A stretch of 49,014 nucleotides of DNA from JBJXGV01 sp046160485 (GCA_046160485.1 JBJXGV010000042.1:1-49014), one strand, 5' to 3'. Counted from the stretch's first letter, positions 14,176 to 23,632 are shown. The notes: generated by a model not told the origin, from the letters alone. Program-made: numbers and translations.

Positions 14176-16242
14176 CTACTCGCCTCGAAATTCGGGGCGC
14201 GTCGATTTGCCGAGCGACGAGAGGCCCTCGAGTGCGTCGCGCGTCGAGAAGATCTCGCGCAGGTGGCGCATCTCGAGCGCGAGCGCGGCGTCCCACGCGA
14301 GCGATTCGCCTTCGTCGATGAGGCGCTCGGCCAGGCGCAGCGCGATCGGCGCCTTGCGCTTCACGCGCGACGCCAACTTCTCGAGCGCCGCGTTGCCGCC
14401 CGCATCGACGCGGCCCGCGAGAAAATCGTCGGCCGTGTGACGCAGGAAGAACGCTTCGAGCGTGCGATACGGCTCGGGAAGCGCGGCGCCGCGCGGCGCG
14501 GCGCCGCCGGCCGCCGGCTTTGGCTCGGCGCGCTTGCCGCGCTTCGCCGCGTCGGCGAGCGCCGCGGGGAGATCGCGATGCGGCACGAGCGCGTCGACGG
14601 CGCCGATCGCAAGAGCCGCGCGCGCATCGAGGATGTCGCCCGTGAAGACGAGGTAGCGCGCGAGGCCGCGGCCGATGCGCGCGCGCAGGCGCTGCGTTCC
14701 GCCGAGCCCCGGATAGATGCCGAGCCCCGTCTCCGGAAAACCGATCGAGCCGCGATCCGTGGCGACGATCGCATCGGTCGCGAGAGCCAGCTCCGAGCCG
14801 CCGCCGAGCGAAAGCCCCGCCAGGCGCGTGACCACCGGCTTCGGACAGCGCTCCATCGCGCGCAACAACGCTTGCCCGCGCGCCGTGAACGCGACGATGC
14901 GATCGAGATCGCCCTTCTGCATGTTGCGCACGAAGAATCGAATGTCGGCGCCGGCGACGAACGCCTTTCCGGTGCCGGCGAGAACGATCGCACGCACGTC
15001 CTTGCGCTCCGCCGCCTCGAGGAAGCGCTCCTCGAGCTGCGCGACGAGATCCTCGGAGAGCGCGTTGAGCGCGTCGGGGCGATTCATCGTGACGGTCGCG
15101 ACGCCCTCGTCGACGTGCAGGCGTACCGTGCGAAAGACGAACGGCCCCTCGGCCTCGCGCCGGTGCGAGAGAAGCGCGGGAAGCGGCCGCTCGTAGCGCG
15201 CGGCCGTGCGCTCGGCGAGCGCAACACCATCCGCGATCCCGTAGCGATTCATCATCTCGAACGGTCCGCGCGGCCAGCGCAATCCAACGCGCGCACCGAT
15301 GTCCGTCTCTTCGACGGTGGCGACGCCCACCGTGACAAGCTCCGACGCGATCGTGAAGACGACGCCGAGCAACTCCTCCGAAATGTCCTTCGCGTGATCG
15401 GCACGCGGCTCGCCGCTGAGGTCCCACGGCTTTCCGGAGCGCGCCTGCGTCTCGAGGAGTTTCGCCGGCGCGTAGAGCGCGCCCAGCTCGCGGCCGAGAG
15501 TCGACGCGGCGTGAAACGCAATCGGCACGCCCGTCACGTTCATGAGCTCGAACGGTCCCATGCCGGTGCCGAACGCGCTCTTCGCCGCGGCCTCGATCGT
15601 CGCGACGTCGCCGACCCCCATCTCGAGAAGCCGCACCGCCTCGTTGAGCCACGGCACGAAGAACCGGTTCACGACGAAGCCCGGCGCGTCGGCCGATCGA
15701 ATCGCCGTCTTGCCGACCGACTCCTGAAACGCCCACGCGGCGGCGAAGACGTCGCGCGCCGTCTCGCGGCCCGCGATGACCTCGACGAGCCGGTTCTTCG
15801 CGGGATGATAGAAGTAGTGAAGGCCGATGAAACGGTCGCGATGTTTGAGCGCGCTTGCAAGCTCGGCGATCATGAACGACGACGTGTTCGTCGCGAGGAT
15901 CGCATCGCGGCGGACGACTTCTTCGAGATGAACGAGGACGTCGCGCTTTACGCCGAGATCCTCGAAGACGACCTCGAGCGCGAGGTCGACATTGGCGAGC
16001 GCGCGGAAATCGGCGGTGCCGTGGATGCGGGCGCGGATTTCGCCGGCGCGATCGGGCGAGTAGATCTTGCGCTCGACGGCCTCGCGCAACGAACCGTCGA
16101 TGCGCGCCACGCCGCGCTCCGCCGCGGCTTCGTCGAGATCGACGAGCACGACATCATAACCTTCGGCGGCGTACTTCTGCGCGATCCCGCTTCCCATGTT
16201 TCCGGCGCCGACGACGCCGACTTTTCGAAACTCGCGTTCCAT
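14176..16242 (-). CDS. Bifunctional 3-hydroxyacyl-CoA dehydrogenase / enoyl-CoA hydratase, dehydrogenase domain first
   Basis: A 688-residue fusion. ATG 16242 follows GGGGGAA; earlier in-frame codons belong to the intergenic region. The N-terminal Rossmann domain shows G-A-G-N-M-G at residues 12-17 and D-L-D about 20 residues later. Then come two HCDH C-terminal domains (F-I-G-L-H-Y-F-Y-H-P; F-V-V-N-R-F-F-V-P-W). The C-terminal crotonase domain (about 400-688) carries A-G-A-D-I-R-F-F, G-G-G-S-E-L-A-L-A and P-E-T-G-L-G-I-Y-P-G-L-G-G-T. The order is the reverse of E. coli FadB/FadJ and matches the archaeal/Deltaproteobacteria-type fusions. A Pro/Ala linker interrupts the hydratase near residue 580. 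It catalyses two consecutive steps of fatty acid beta-oxidation. Confidence 0.92.
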   Translation of the reverse strand: MEREFRKVGVVGAGNMGSGIAQKYAAEGYDVVLVDLDEAAAERGVARIDGSLREAVERKIYSPDRAGEIRARIHGTADFRALANVDLALEVVFEDLGVKRDVLVHLEEVVRRDAILATNTSSFMIAELASALKHRDRFIGLHYFYHPAKNRLVEVIAGRETARDVFAAAWAFQESVGKTAIRSADAPGFVVNRFFVPWLNEAVRLLEMGVGDVATIEAAAKSAFGTGMGPFELMNVTGVPIAFHAASTLGRELGALYAPAKLLETQARSGKPWDLSGEPRADHAKDISEELLGVVFTIASELVTVGVATVEETDIGARVGLRWPRGPFEMMNRYGIADGVALAERTAARYERPLPALLSHRREAEGPFVFRTVRLHVDEGVATVTMNRPDALNALSEDLVAQLEERFLEAAERKDVRAIVLAGTGKAFVAGADIRFFVRNMQKGDLDRIVAFTARGQALLRAMERCPKPVVTRLAGLSLGGGSELALATDAIVATDRGSIGFPETGLGIYPGLGGTQRLRARIGRGLARYLVFTGDILDARAALAIGAVDALVPHRDLPAALADAAKRGKRAEPKPAAGGAAPRGAALPEPYRTLEAFFLRHTADDFLAGRVDAGGNAALEKLASRVKRKAPIALRLAERLIDEGESLAWDAALALEMRHLREIFSTRDALEGLSSLGKSTRPEFRGE

Positions 16243-16406
16243 GGTTCCCCCGATTGACCCGCGCGCGGCGGAACGAGCGTCGCGCGCACCGCGCGGAAGG
16301 CGCGCGCACGAGCGGCGAGAATAGCACTCGCGCGCGGGGCGCCTCAAGCGACGCGGCGGCAGGGGCCGCGTCCGATCGCGCGAACGCGCGCCCGCTCGCC
16401 CGCGCG

Positions 16407-16769
16407 TCAGCCTTCGGGCGGCGGCGCGGCGGCGTCGAGTTCGTCGAGGAGCGCGACCGCGCGCCGCAAATGCGGTATCACGATCGAGCCGCCCACGATG
16501 AGTCCGACGTTGAGGATTTCGAACAACTCGGCGTTCGTCGCGCCCAGCTCCTTGCACCGGATCACGTGGTACGCGATGCAGTCGTCGCAGCGCAAGACGA
16601 GCGACGCGGAGAGGCCGGCGAACTCCTTCGTGCGCGCGTCGAGCGCGCCGGCTTCATACGCGCGCGTGTCGAGCGCGAAGAAACGATTGATTCCGAGGTG
16701 CTTCTCCTCGAGGATGCGCGCGTTCATCTTCTCGCGAAACTCACGGAACTCGGCTACGCGATCCGGCAT
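16407..16769 (-). CDS. Carboxymuconolactone decarboxylase / AhpD-like protein
   Basis: A 120-residue protein. ATG 16769 follows AAGGAG with a seven-base spacer, so the longer open frame upstream is rejected. The AhpD-like helix motif L-R-C-D-D-C-I-A-Y-H is complete: a redox C-x-x-C followed by His four residues later. It is preceded by the typical K-E-F-A-G-L-S-A-S-L and followed by A-T-N-A-E-L-F-E. Family members reduce peroxiredoxin-like partners or act as small decarboxylases. The context is a catabolic operon with methionine gamma-lyase-like and beta-oxidation enzymes, so either is possible. Confidence 0.88.
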   Translation of the reverse strand: MPDRVAEFREFREKMNARILEEKHLGINRFFALDTRAYEAGALDARTKEFAGLSASLVLRCDDCIAYHVIRCKELGATNAELFEILNVGLIVGGSIVIPHLRRAVALLDELDAAAPPPEG

Positions 16770-16798
16770 CGACAATCTCCTTCCGCGGCGCGCGCGCG

Positions 16799-18028
16799 TC
16801 ACGCCAGGTTCAGGATTTCGAGCGCGTCGTGGAGCTGCCGCCACCGCTGCTCGAGTGTCCCCGTGTATCCAACCGAGAGCCGCACGAGTCCCGGCGCGAT
16901 CCCGGCGCGCGCCCGCGCATCCTCCGGCATCTCGCTCGATGTCGTGCTCGCCGAGCACGACATGAGCGTCTCGAAGAACCCGAGGCTCACGGCGATGAAT
17001 CCGAATCGGTCCTTGTTCTGCAGAATCTCCATGAATTCGTTCGCGCGACGCGCGTCACCCAAATCGATCGCGAGGATTCCGCCGTAGCCGAGCGACGTGT
17101 TTCCGATTCGATCGAGGACGGCGTGCGTCGGATGCGTCGCGAGCCCTGGATAGATGACCGGAACGCGCAGCTCGGCGAGCCGCTCGGCGAATGTCATCGC
17201 GCGGCGGCAATGCTCGGCCATGCGAATCCCCAAGTGCGGCAGACGCAGGCTGATGTTGAATGCGACCTTCGGATCCATCGTCGGTCCGAGCAGCATGAGC
17301 GACCCGGTGTGCGGATCCATCAAGTCCATGATGAACTGCGTGCTCCCGCAAATCGCGCCGGCGATGATATCCGACGCGCCATTCATGAACTTCGTCAGGC
17401 TGTGGACGACGACGTCCGCGCCGAGGTGAATCGGCGACACGATGAGCGGCGCGAATGTGTTGTCGACGACGAGTCGCGCGCCGCGGCCGTGCGCGATTTC
17501 GGCGAGGCGCGGGATGTCCGCGACCGCGAGAGTGGGATTCGAGATCGTCTCGCCATACAACACACGCGTTCTCTCGGTCATCGCCTTCTCGACCGCCGCG
17601 AGGTTCGTGAAGTCGACGAATGTGACATCGAGCCCCGTCTTCGCCGGCAAGTAGTCGCGCAAAAGTGCGAACGTGCCGCCGTAGACCGTATCGCTCGCGA
17701 CGACATGGTCGCCGTGCGACGTGAGCTGAAGAAGCGTCGCGGCGATCGCGCTCATGCCGCTCGCGGTGCAGTACGCGGACTCGCTCCCCTCATACGCGGC
17801 GATTTGCTTGCCGAGCACGTACACCGTCGGATTGAAGTGGCGGCCGTACAGGTAGCAGCCGCCGCCGGCGTCCTCGGGTCCGCGGAGCCCCTGGAAAATC
17901 TGCGGCATCGTCTCGGCGGCGATCACGGTAAATGTGGTGCTCGCTTCGATAGAGCTGTTCACGCCGCCGTGTTCGCCGAACTCATGGCGCAGGTTCGCAA
18001 ACGACTCGATTGGGTCAAAACGTTCCAT
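16799..18028 (-). CDS. PLP-dependent Cys/Met metabolism enzyme, methionine gamma-lyase-like
   Basis: A 409-residue fold-type I PLP enzyme. ATG 18028 is chosen over the in-frame ATG at 18045 because AGGAG lies six bases before 18028. Family motifs are intact: the cofactor-phosphate segment Y-L-Y-G-R-H-F-N-P-T, A-S-G-M-S-A-I-A-A-T, D-N-T-F-A-P, and the Schiff-base lysine in H-S-L-T-K-F-M-N-G-A-S-D. It should split methionine (or homocysteine/cystathionine) to a 2-oxo acid, ammonia and a thiol. It is first in a minus-strand run with the AhpD-like gene, the beta-oxidation fusion and the M28 peptidase. The resulting 2-oxobutyrate and acyl-CoA could feed one catabolic route (inference). Confidence 0.9.
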   Translation of the reverse strand: MERFDPIESFANLRHEFGEHGGVNSSIEASTTFTVIAAETMPQIFQGLRGPEDAGGGCYLYGRHFNPTVYVLGKQIAAYEGSESAYCTASGMSAIAATLLQLTSHGDHVVASDTVYGGTFALLRDYLPAKTGLDVTFVDFTNLAAVEKAMTERTRVLYGETISNPTLAVADIPRLAEIAHGRGARLVVDNTFAPLIVSPIHLGADVVVHSLTKFMNGASDIIAGAICGSTQFIMDLMDPHTGSLMLLGPTMDPKVAFNISLRLPHLGIRMAEHCRRAMTFAERLAELRVPVIYPGLATHPTHAVLDRIGNTSLGYGGILAIDLGDARRANEFMEILQNKDRFGFIAVSLGFFETLMSCSASTTSSEMPEDARARAGIAPGLVRLSVGYTGTLEQRWRQLHDALEILNLA

Positions 18029-18040
18029 ACGTGACTCCTG

Positions 18041-18057
18041 ACTCATCAGCGATGAGT
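18041..18057 (-). promoter_or_regulatory. Perfect inverted repeat in leader of methionine gamma-lyase-like gene
   Basis: ACTCATC and GATGAGT form a perfect 7-bp inverted repeat around a 3-bp centre. It lies between the predicted -10 box and the Shine-Dalgarno, the place for an operator or a small RNA hairpin. Confidence 0.45.
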
Positions 18058-18080
18058 GCCATTCCGGGAGGGACGGATGC

Positions 18081-18108
18081 AGTGTACGGCGACGCCACAC
18101 CTACGCAA
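18081..18108 (-). promoter_or_regulatory. Candidate promoter for the methionine gamma-lyase operon
   Basis: Reading the minus strand, TTGCGT (18108-18103) is followed by 16 bases and TACACT (18086-18081). Together they fairly match sigma-70-type elements. The predicted leader is about 45-50 bases. Confidence 0.4.
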
Positions 18109-18132
18109 AGTTTGATCCTCTCGGTCCCCGCC

Positions 18133-18678
18133 TCAGTTTCGCGGGATGGCATGCCGCTCCACTGAACCTTCGAGAAGATCGCCGTTGATCGTGATGTAGA
18201 GATGTTCGCTCGCTACGGAAAGCGCGAAGGCGAGGCGGCGCGCGAGCCGAGAGGTGAACTCGGCCAGTAGCGCGCTGTCGAAGCTATAGAGTTCGAGTTC
18301 GGCCGCGCGGTGAATGCGCTCGCCGGACCATTCGCGAATCAGCCGCTCGGGGTCCTTGTGCGTGTAGACGGCGACGCGCGCGGCCGCCTTGCTTGCGCGG
18401 TGCAATCGCGCCGCATCCGGGGCGCCGATGTCGATCCAAACGCGCAGTGCGCCGGTGAGATCGCGAATCGCAAGCGCCGGTTCGTCCGGCTCGGCAAGCC
18501 CGTTCGAGAAACCGATGCCTTCGGTGTACTCGAGGCAGTACGCGAGAACGCGCGTAACGAGGAACTCCTCCGTCTCCGAAGCATGACGCGCGACGCGAAG
18601 CGCGAGCGTCTCGTAGACGCCGCGATCGACGTCGGAGAGTTCGATGTCGAATGTGTAGATCGTCGCGGCCGCCGCCAC
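18133..18678 (-). CDS. yaeQ: YaeQ-family protein
   Basis: A 181-residue protein, the usual YaeQ length. I use GTG 18678, seven bases after the stop of the TPR gene. The domain starts A-T-I-Y-T-F-D-I-E-L-S-D-V-D-R-G-V-Y and contains A-R-H-A-S-E-T-E-E-F-L, F-S-N-G-L-A-E-P-D-E-P, D-L-T-G-A-L-R-V-W-I-D-I-G and V-A-V-Y-T-H-K-D. YaeQ has a PD-(D/E)XK nuclease-like fold; its true role is unresolved. A longer frame reaching 18996 is shadow translation of the TPR gene. Confidence 0.9.
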   Translation of the reverse strand: MAAAATIYTFDIELSDVDRGVYETLALRVARHASETEEFLVTRVLAYCLEYTEGIGFSNGLAEPDEPALAIRDLTGALRVWIDIGAPDAARLHRASKAAARVAVYTHKDPERLIREWSGERIHRAAELELYSFDSALLAEFTSRLARRLAFALSVASEHLYITINGDLLEGSVERHAIPRN

Positions 18679-18685
18679 CGCGGCG

Positions 18686-19501
18686 CTACGATTTCTTGGG
18701 CGCGACGCCCTCGAAGCGCGCGGCGGCTTCGGCGCGCCGCGTCGAATCCGCCTCGGTCGCGAGGTAGCGCCGGAAGAAACTCTCCGCTTGGCGCTCGTCG
18801 CCCGTTGCGCGGAAGAGACACGCGAGGTCGGCGAAGACCTCGGGATCGCGAACACCGACGGGCGCGGCCTGCTCCAAGAGCGGCCGCGCGAGATCCCACG
18901 CTCCGGTGCGCGCGTACGCCCGGCCCAGATTCTTTGCGAGGAACGGACTCTCGGGATCGCGGCGGCGCCCCTCCTCGAGCACGGGGATCGCCTCACTCGG
19001 CCGGCCGACGCGCGTCAGCAGATGGCCGAGATTGTTGTACGCCTCCGCGTTCGCGGAATCGAGGCGCACCGCCTCGCGGTACGCGGCCTCCGCGGCATCG
19101 TTCTCGCCTTCCTCTTCGTGAATGAAACCCATGTGGAAGTGCGCGTCGGAGAGTTTCGGATCGAGCGCGATCGCGCGTTCGAGAATGGCGCGCGCTTCGT
19201 CGCGGTAGCCGCTGACCAGACGCAGCGCGCCGAGGCGCAAACTCGCGAGCCCAAAGCTCGTGTCGGCTTCGGTCGCCGCGCGGTACGACCGCTCCGCTTC
19301 GTCGAAGCGTTCAAGTTGCTCGAGCGCTTCGCCCTCTTCCAGTTTCGCGGTCGCGCGCTCGCGCGGGGTCCCAGTCACGACGGAGATCGCGGTGCTCGCG
19401 GCCTTCCGAGCCGCCTGGCCTTCGCGGCCACCGCGCACGAGCGTGTAAAGACCGGCTCCGAGAAAGGCGATCGCCAGGATCAAGACGACATTGCGTTGCA
19501 T
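18686..19501 (-). CDS. Membrane-anchored TPR protein
   Basis: A 271-residue protein. ATG 19501 follows GAGGG; a GTG one codon earlier is the alternative. A single hydrophobic segment (about residues 5-23, V-V-L-I-L-A-I-A-F-L-G-A-G-L) anchors it. About five TPR units follow from residue 50 (A-H-F-H-M-G-F-I-H-E-E-E-G; A-Y-N-N-L-G-H-L-L-T). No catalytic domain. It is a scaffold protein probably facing the periplasm and lies in one run with YaeQ, the beta-propeller and the S55-type peptidase. Confidence 0.82.
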   Translation of the reverse strand: MQRNVVLILAIAFLGAGLYTLVRGGREGQAARKAASTAISVVTGTPRERATAKLEEGEALEQLERFDEAERSYRAATEADTSFGLASLRLGALRLVSGYRDEARAILERAIALDPKLSDAHFHMGFIHEEEGENDAAEAAYREAVRLDSANAEAYNNLGHLLTRVGRPSEAIPVLEEGRRRDPESPFLAKNLGRAYARTGAWDLARPLLEQAAPVGVRDPEVFADLACLFRATGDERQAESFFRRYLATEADSTRRAEAAARFEGVAPKKS

Positions 19502-19562
19502 CACTCACCCTCGCGCGACACGCGCGCGGCGCGACAACCAACGCGCCGCGGAATGCCGGCTG

Positions 19563-21731
19563 CTATCGAACGACGACTTTCGAAACCTGCGTGTTGCCCG
19601 CGGAGTCGAAGACCTTGATGACGACCGTGTGTTCGCCTTCGTCGAGTTTGTCGGTCGTAAAGTTGAAACTCTCCGCGCGCGAATCGAAGATACCGTCTTC
19701 CGCGGCGATCGGGCGCCACGACTCGGCATCCACGACGTACTCCGCGCGTTTCAGAAAGCTGCGCGCGTCGCGCGCCGCGGCCCGTATGGCGAGCCGCCCG
19801 TCGCCGCCGCGCGAACCGCTGATGCTCGCAATCTCCGGCGCCGTGTTGTCGACGAAGAACGGTTCGGAGACGGCCTCCGCAGAATCGGCCTCGCTCTCCG
19901 CGTTGTCGGGCCGATCGGACGCGACGACGCGCGCTTCGTACTCGCCGTCGGAGAGCGCCTCGCTCTCGAACGCGAAGTACGTCTTGTCGTGATCCTTCTT
20001 GAGGAGCTTCCACCGCTTCTCGTCGAGCGCGCGATAGTAGATATCGAACACGAGCCCGTCGCCGTTCGGGTCGAGGGCATCCCAATGCATCGATCGAATG
20101 CCGCGCGACCACGGCACGCTCGCCTCGTTCCAAACCTGCGGCTGTCGCTCGTCGACCTCGAACTGCACGCGTGTTCCGTTCGGGAAGACTTGAAAAATCG
20201 GACCGGGTTGCGCGTTCGCATCGCCCTCGAACATCACCGCGCCCTGCGGGAAGACCTCGACATCGGCCACGAGCGGAGCCAGGTTCGCCTCGACGAACGA
20301 GACGCGCACCTCGAGAAGCCGCGGCGTCGCGTCGCCGCCATCGCTCGACAGCTCGGCTTCCCACTGGATGAATCGTGAACGCGCGTCGGCGATTTTCGAA
20401 CCGGTGCCATCCGTCAGCGGCGCCGACCACTCGCTCCACGTTTCGTCCGGCTTGTCCGTGTTGCCGGTGCGCGTGCGCAGCGTGACCTTCGTCGACGCGG
20501 GTGTCTCCGCGAGCCACGACACGCTTCCCCACTGCGACACATTGCGCGCGTCGTAGACGATCGAGCGCGCTGTTCCCGCGCGTTCGCGCCCAGGACCGAC
20601 GCGGTAGACATTGGCGAGATTCCCGGTCGCCGCGATCACACCCGAGGGCGACGCGACGAGATCGAGCACCTGCGACTCCTCGAACTTGGTCAGAAGCGTT
20701 GCGTGTCCCGCGCGCGTGACCTCGTAGAGAGCGCCCTCGTTGCCGCTTCCGGCGACGAGATTACCGTCCTCGCGAATCACCATGCCGTAGATGAACTCTT
20801 CGTGCGATTGCCAGAGCCGTTTCACGACATCGCCGGCGGTGATCGAATAGATGCTCGCGTTCTTCTTCGCGGTGCCGGCCGACGGGTCCGCCTCGCCGTC
20901 GGTTTTCTTCGCGCTCTCGGTGGAGCCGCCGTTCGCCTCGCCCGCGCGGTCCTTCGATTCGCCCGCGCCCGAGCCGGCCGCGTAGATCGTTCCGTCCGGC
21001 GCGATCGCGAGCGCACCGATCTCTTCGTGGCCCGAATCGAAGAGCACGCGGCCCTTCCCGTCCATACCGATTTGGATCACGAGCCCGCGTCCCTCCGTGC
21101 CCGCGATGAGCGCGTTGCGCCGCGCGTCGTAGAGAAGGCTCAGCACGTTCTTGTCATGCGCGTCGAAGAAAACCTCGCCGTTTCCGCTCGCATCGACTTT
21201 GTAGATGAGGCCGCGCGGCCCCGTCGCCGCATAGAGATTTCCCGAACCGTCCGTGACCATCGCCCAGATGTAATTCTCCGGCGTGTCGATGAACGTCGTT
21301 CCCGCGCCTTGGCCGGTGATCTTGTAGATCGTGCCATCCGGCGAACCGCCCGCGTAGAGCCGCCCCTTCCCGTCGGACGCGAGCGAGAGAATTTCCATCT
21401 CGATCGAATCGAACCACTCGATCGGTTCGCCGCGTTGAGGGATGCGATAGACCTTACCCTCGTCGCCGGTGCCGAGATAGATGTCCGCTCCGTCGCGCAC
21501 GAGACTCCATCCGTAGAGCGCGCCGCCGCCGCCGATCGGCGTGAGCGCGGGCGAGAGCAGAACGGCGCCCGGCCTTTCGAGCGAAACCTTCTCGAGACTG
21601 CCGTCTTTGAAGTCCTCTTCGCTCGTGACGATCCAGTACGTCGTGTGCACGGCGCGCGCCTCGGGCGGCGCCGCGAGGCTGAGCGCGACGAGCGTGAGCG
21701 CGGCGACGACGATTCGCAGAGTCCCTTGCAT
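19563..21731 (-). CDS. Large secreted beta-propeller (NHL/WD-like) protein
   Basis: A 722-residue secreted protein. ATG 21731 begins a signal peptide (M-Q-G-T-L-R-I-V-V-A-A-L ... A-R-A) and has a purine-rich GGAAAGG upstream; an in-frame ATG at 21785 is less likely. Residues about 30-420 contain repeated blades with G-x-L-Y-A-G-G-S-P-D-G-T-I-Y-K-I and N-L-Y-A-A-T-G-P-R-G-L-I-Y-K-V. A Ser/Glu/Lys-rich insertion lies at about 275-305. The C-terminal third (about 420-722) looks like Ig/fibronectin-type modules: D-N-T-A-P-E-I-A-S-I-S, then the final E-G-E-H-T-V-V-I-K-V-F-D-S-A-G-N. Function unknown. It starts 50 bases after the peptidase gene and may be an adaptor or substrate of it. Confidence 0.8.
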   Translation of the reverse strand: MQGTLRIVVAALTLVALSLAAPPEARAVHTTYWIVTSEEDFKDGSLEKVSLERPGAVLLSPALTPIGGGGALYGWSLVRDGADIYLGTGDEGKVYRIPQRGEPIEWFDSIEMEILSLASDGKGRLYAGGSPDGTIYKITGQGAGTTFIDTPENYIWAMVTDGSGNLYAATGPRGLIYKVDASGNGEVFFDAHDKNVLSLLYDARRNALIAGTEGRGLVIQIGMDGKGRVLFDSGHEEIGALAIAPDGTIYAAGSGAGESKDRAGEANGGSTESAKKTDGEADPSAGTAKKNASIYSITAGDVVKRLWQSHEEFIYGMVIREDGNLVAGSGNEGALYEVTRAGHATLLTKFEESQVLDLVASPSGVIAATGNLANVYRVGPGRERAGTARSIVYDARNVSQWGSVSWLAETPASTKVTLRTRTGNTDKPDETWSEWSAPLTDGTGSKIADARSRFIQWEAELSSDGGDATPRLLEVRVSFVEANLAPLVADVEVFPQGAVMFEGDANAQPGPIFQVFPNGTRVQFEVDERQPQVWNEASVPWSRGIRSMHWDALDPNGDGLVFDIYYRALDEKRWKLLKKDHDKTYFAFESEALSDGEYEARVVASDRPDNAESEADSAEAVSEPFFVDNTAPEIASISGSRGGDGRLAIRAAARDARSFLKRAEYVVDAESWRPIAAEDGIFDSRAESFNFTTDKLDEGEHTVVIKVFDSAGNTQVSKVVVR

Positions 21732-21781
21732 CCGGTACCTTTCCTCGGTGTTCGTGCGTGAGCGCTGCGAGGCCGTGTCGC

Positions 21782-23632
21782 TCATCGCAGCTTGCTGTCC
21801 ACGGTGATCGGAAGCGTGGTGCAGCCGGTGATCGCCATGTCGACGGGCGCCTCGGTCTTGAAGAGGACCGACGACGAAACGACGCCTGCGTCTTCGGTGT
21901 GACGATCGGAATCGACGACCGAAAACATCGAGCGCGGGATCGCGGGGAACTCGCGTCCTGCGATCGAGACACCGACAGACGGCTCTTCGAGCTGCGCGTA
22001 GAGGCGGTCGTTGCGGCGGCGCTCCGCGATGCGCGTGATGAACGTATCGAGGTCGCGCCACTCGTTGAGGAGCGGCGCGCGCTTCACGTCCGATGCGTCC
22101 GTGCTCCCCGCGTCGCAAACCTTGAGCGTCAACTCGCCGTCCGGCGTTCCCGTCGGAATCGTGATCGCGATTGGAACGACGCGCGTCGCGCCCTGAAACG
22201 GCTTGAGGTACGCGTGCGCCGTAATCGTTTCGCCCGGTCGCACCGGATTCTTCGAGAGGACGACACCATCGAGGCGGCCCGTGCGGCGTCCCGGCTCGAG
22301 GTCGACGGCCAGCTCCACGCTCTCGATCGCGACGCGCGCGAAACGGTTCTGCATCAGTAGTTCCGCGGGAACCGCGAGTTCCTCGAGAGCGTTGCCTGCC
22401 GAACCGAAACCCGCGAAGAGATTCTCGAGCACGAGGTCGCGCCCGCCCTCGAGATGAAACACGGCGCGCGTCGTGATCGTCTTCTCGGCGAGAAACGCAT
22501 CACGCGAAACGATGCTGTTCATCGCGGTGACACGCAGTAGACCTGGCGTGAGGCGCTTGTCGCGCACGACGCGGAAATTGTATTCGCGCGAATCGCCATC
22601 CGAACGCACCGTGACGGTTACGGGAAGCGTGCTCGGCTGCGGTCCGATGTTTCCGGCAACGCCGACTCGGCGATCCTGCTTGAGCGTGCCGAGCGGCCCG
22701 AGCGGCGATCCCATCTTGAACGACGAAAGCGCGCTCGGAAGCACGCCGTGAATGAACGCGCCCGTCATCGGGAAGTCGACGTCGCCGGCTTGGAAGAACG
22801 GATGGCCGAATGCGATGAGCCGGTCGCCGTCGCGATACGTGATCGTGCCGATCGCGGTGACCGACGCGTCGCCCGAGATGAGCTGCACGCCGACCGCCGC
22901 ACCGGGGACCGGTTCGTAGCCCTCGCCGGACTCCGACACGCCGCCGCCGGGCGCGGCGACGAACCCGAGCCCCTCGAGCCACGGCACGACCTCGTCGAGC
23001 GTGCGCGGATCGAATCCGGCGACGCTGACGGGCGTGAGAATCTGCGTGAGGCGGCTGTCGTGAGCGCGCGCGCCGAGCGACTGCGAGTTCGCGCGCGCGC
23101 CGGCGACCGAGGGAAACTCGAGCGCCGCGAACGCATCGCCGCCGCGATCGAGGGCGCTTGCGCCGGTCGAGCCGTCGAGATCGCCCGTCGCGTCGGGGGC
23201 GATGTCCGCCCGCGCGAACACGTCGAGCATCTCGGCGATCGGCGTAATGCCGGCGATCGGCTCCTTCGAGAACGACCACGCGAACGCGATCGCGCCGATC
23301 AGCTTCCCGTCGATGTAAACGGGGCTGCCGCTCATTCCCTGAATGATTCCGGTTTGCGCGAGCGGCCCGCCGGACGTTCTTCCGAGAATGATGTCGCCGT
23401 CGGCCGAGGCGTTCTTCATCACGCCGATAATCTCGACCTCGAACTCCTCGATCTCGGTGCCGCGAAAAACGGTTCGGCTGACGCCTTTCATTCCCGTCCG
23501 CAGCTCGTCGACGGTGAGGAATTCACCCGACGCGAGGAGCGCCTCGAGTGTCCGGTCCCCGGCGAACGCGAGTCGCGTCGCGAGCAGCACGGGAATTGCT
23601 ATGGCGAACGCATACGAAATTCGTGCGAGCAC
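21782..23632 (-). CDS. SpoIVB/S55-like serine peptidase, secreted
   Basis: A 616-residue protein. The S55 signature is clear: G-M-K-G-V-S-R-T-V-F-R-G (about 47-58), E-F-E-V-E-I-I-G-V-M, then G-M-S-G-S-P-V-Y-I-D-G-K-L-I-G-A-I (nucleophile Ser near residue 101), and later I-T-Y-R-D-G-D-R-L-I-A-F-G-H-P. The signal peptide is M-L-A-R-I-S-Y-A-F ... F-A-G. GTG 23632 is used, but no Shine-Dalgarno precedes it. An upstream CTG at 23662 lies eight bases after a perfect AAGGAG (23670-23675) and would add R-L-Q-R-F-R-L-Q-R, a better positively charged n-region. The family (SpoIVB) cleaves regulated-proteolysis targets, but distant members occur in non-spore-formers with unknown targets. Confidence 0.82.
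   Translation of the reverse strand: MLARISYAFAIAIPVLLATRLAFAGDRTLEALLASGEFLTVDELRTGMKGVSRTVFRGTEIEEFEVEIIGVMKNASADGDIILGRTSGGPLAQTGIIQGMSGSPVYIDGKLIGAIAFAWSFSKEPIAGITPIAEMLDVFARADIAPDATGDLDGSTGASALDRGGDAFAALEFPSVAGARANSQSLGARAHDSRLTQILTPVSVAGFDPRTLDEVVPWLEGLGFVAAPGGGVSESGEGYEPVPGAAVGVQLISGDASVTAIGTITYRDGDRLIAFGHPFFQAGDVDFPMTGAFIHGVLPSALSSFKMGSPLGPLGTLKQDRRVGVAGNIGPQPSTLPVTVTVRSDGDSREYNFRVVRDKRLTPGLLRVTAMNSIVSRDAFLAEKTITTRAVFHLEGGRDLVLENLFAGFGSAGNALEELAVPAELLMQNRFARVAIESVELAVDLEPGRRTGRLDGVVLSKNPVRPGETITAHAYLKPFQGATRVVPIAITIPTGTPDGELTLKVCDAGSTDASDVKRAPLLNEWRDLDTFITRIAERRRNDRLYAQLEEPSVGVSIAGREFPAIPRSMFSVVDSDRHTEDAGVVSSSVLFKTEAPVDMAITGCTTLPITVDSKLR

Noticed and set aside
12638..15736. 1032-codon minus-strand frame spanning the M28 peptidase and beyond
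   Set aside because: Only the part from ATG 14146 encodes peptidase sequence with a signal peptide; the rest is shadow of the beta-oxidation gene in another frame.
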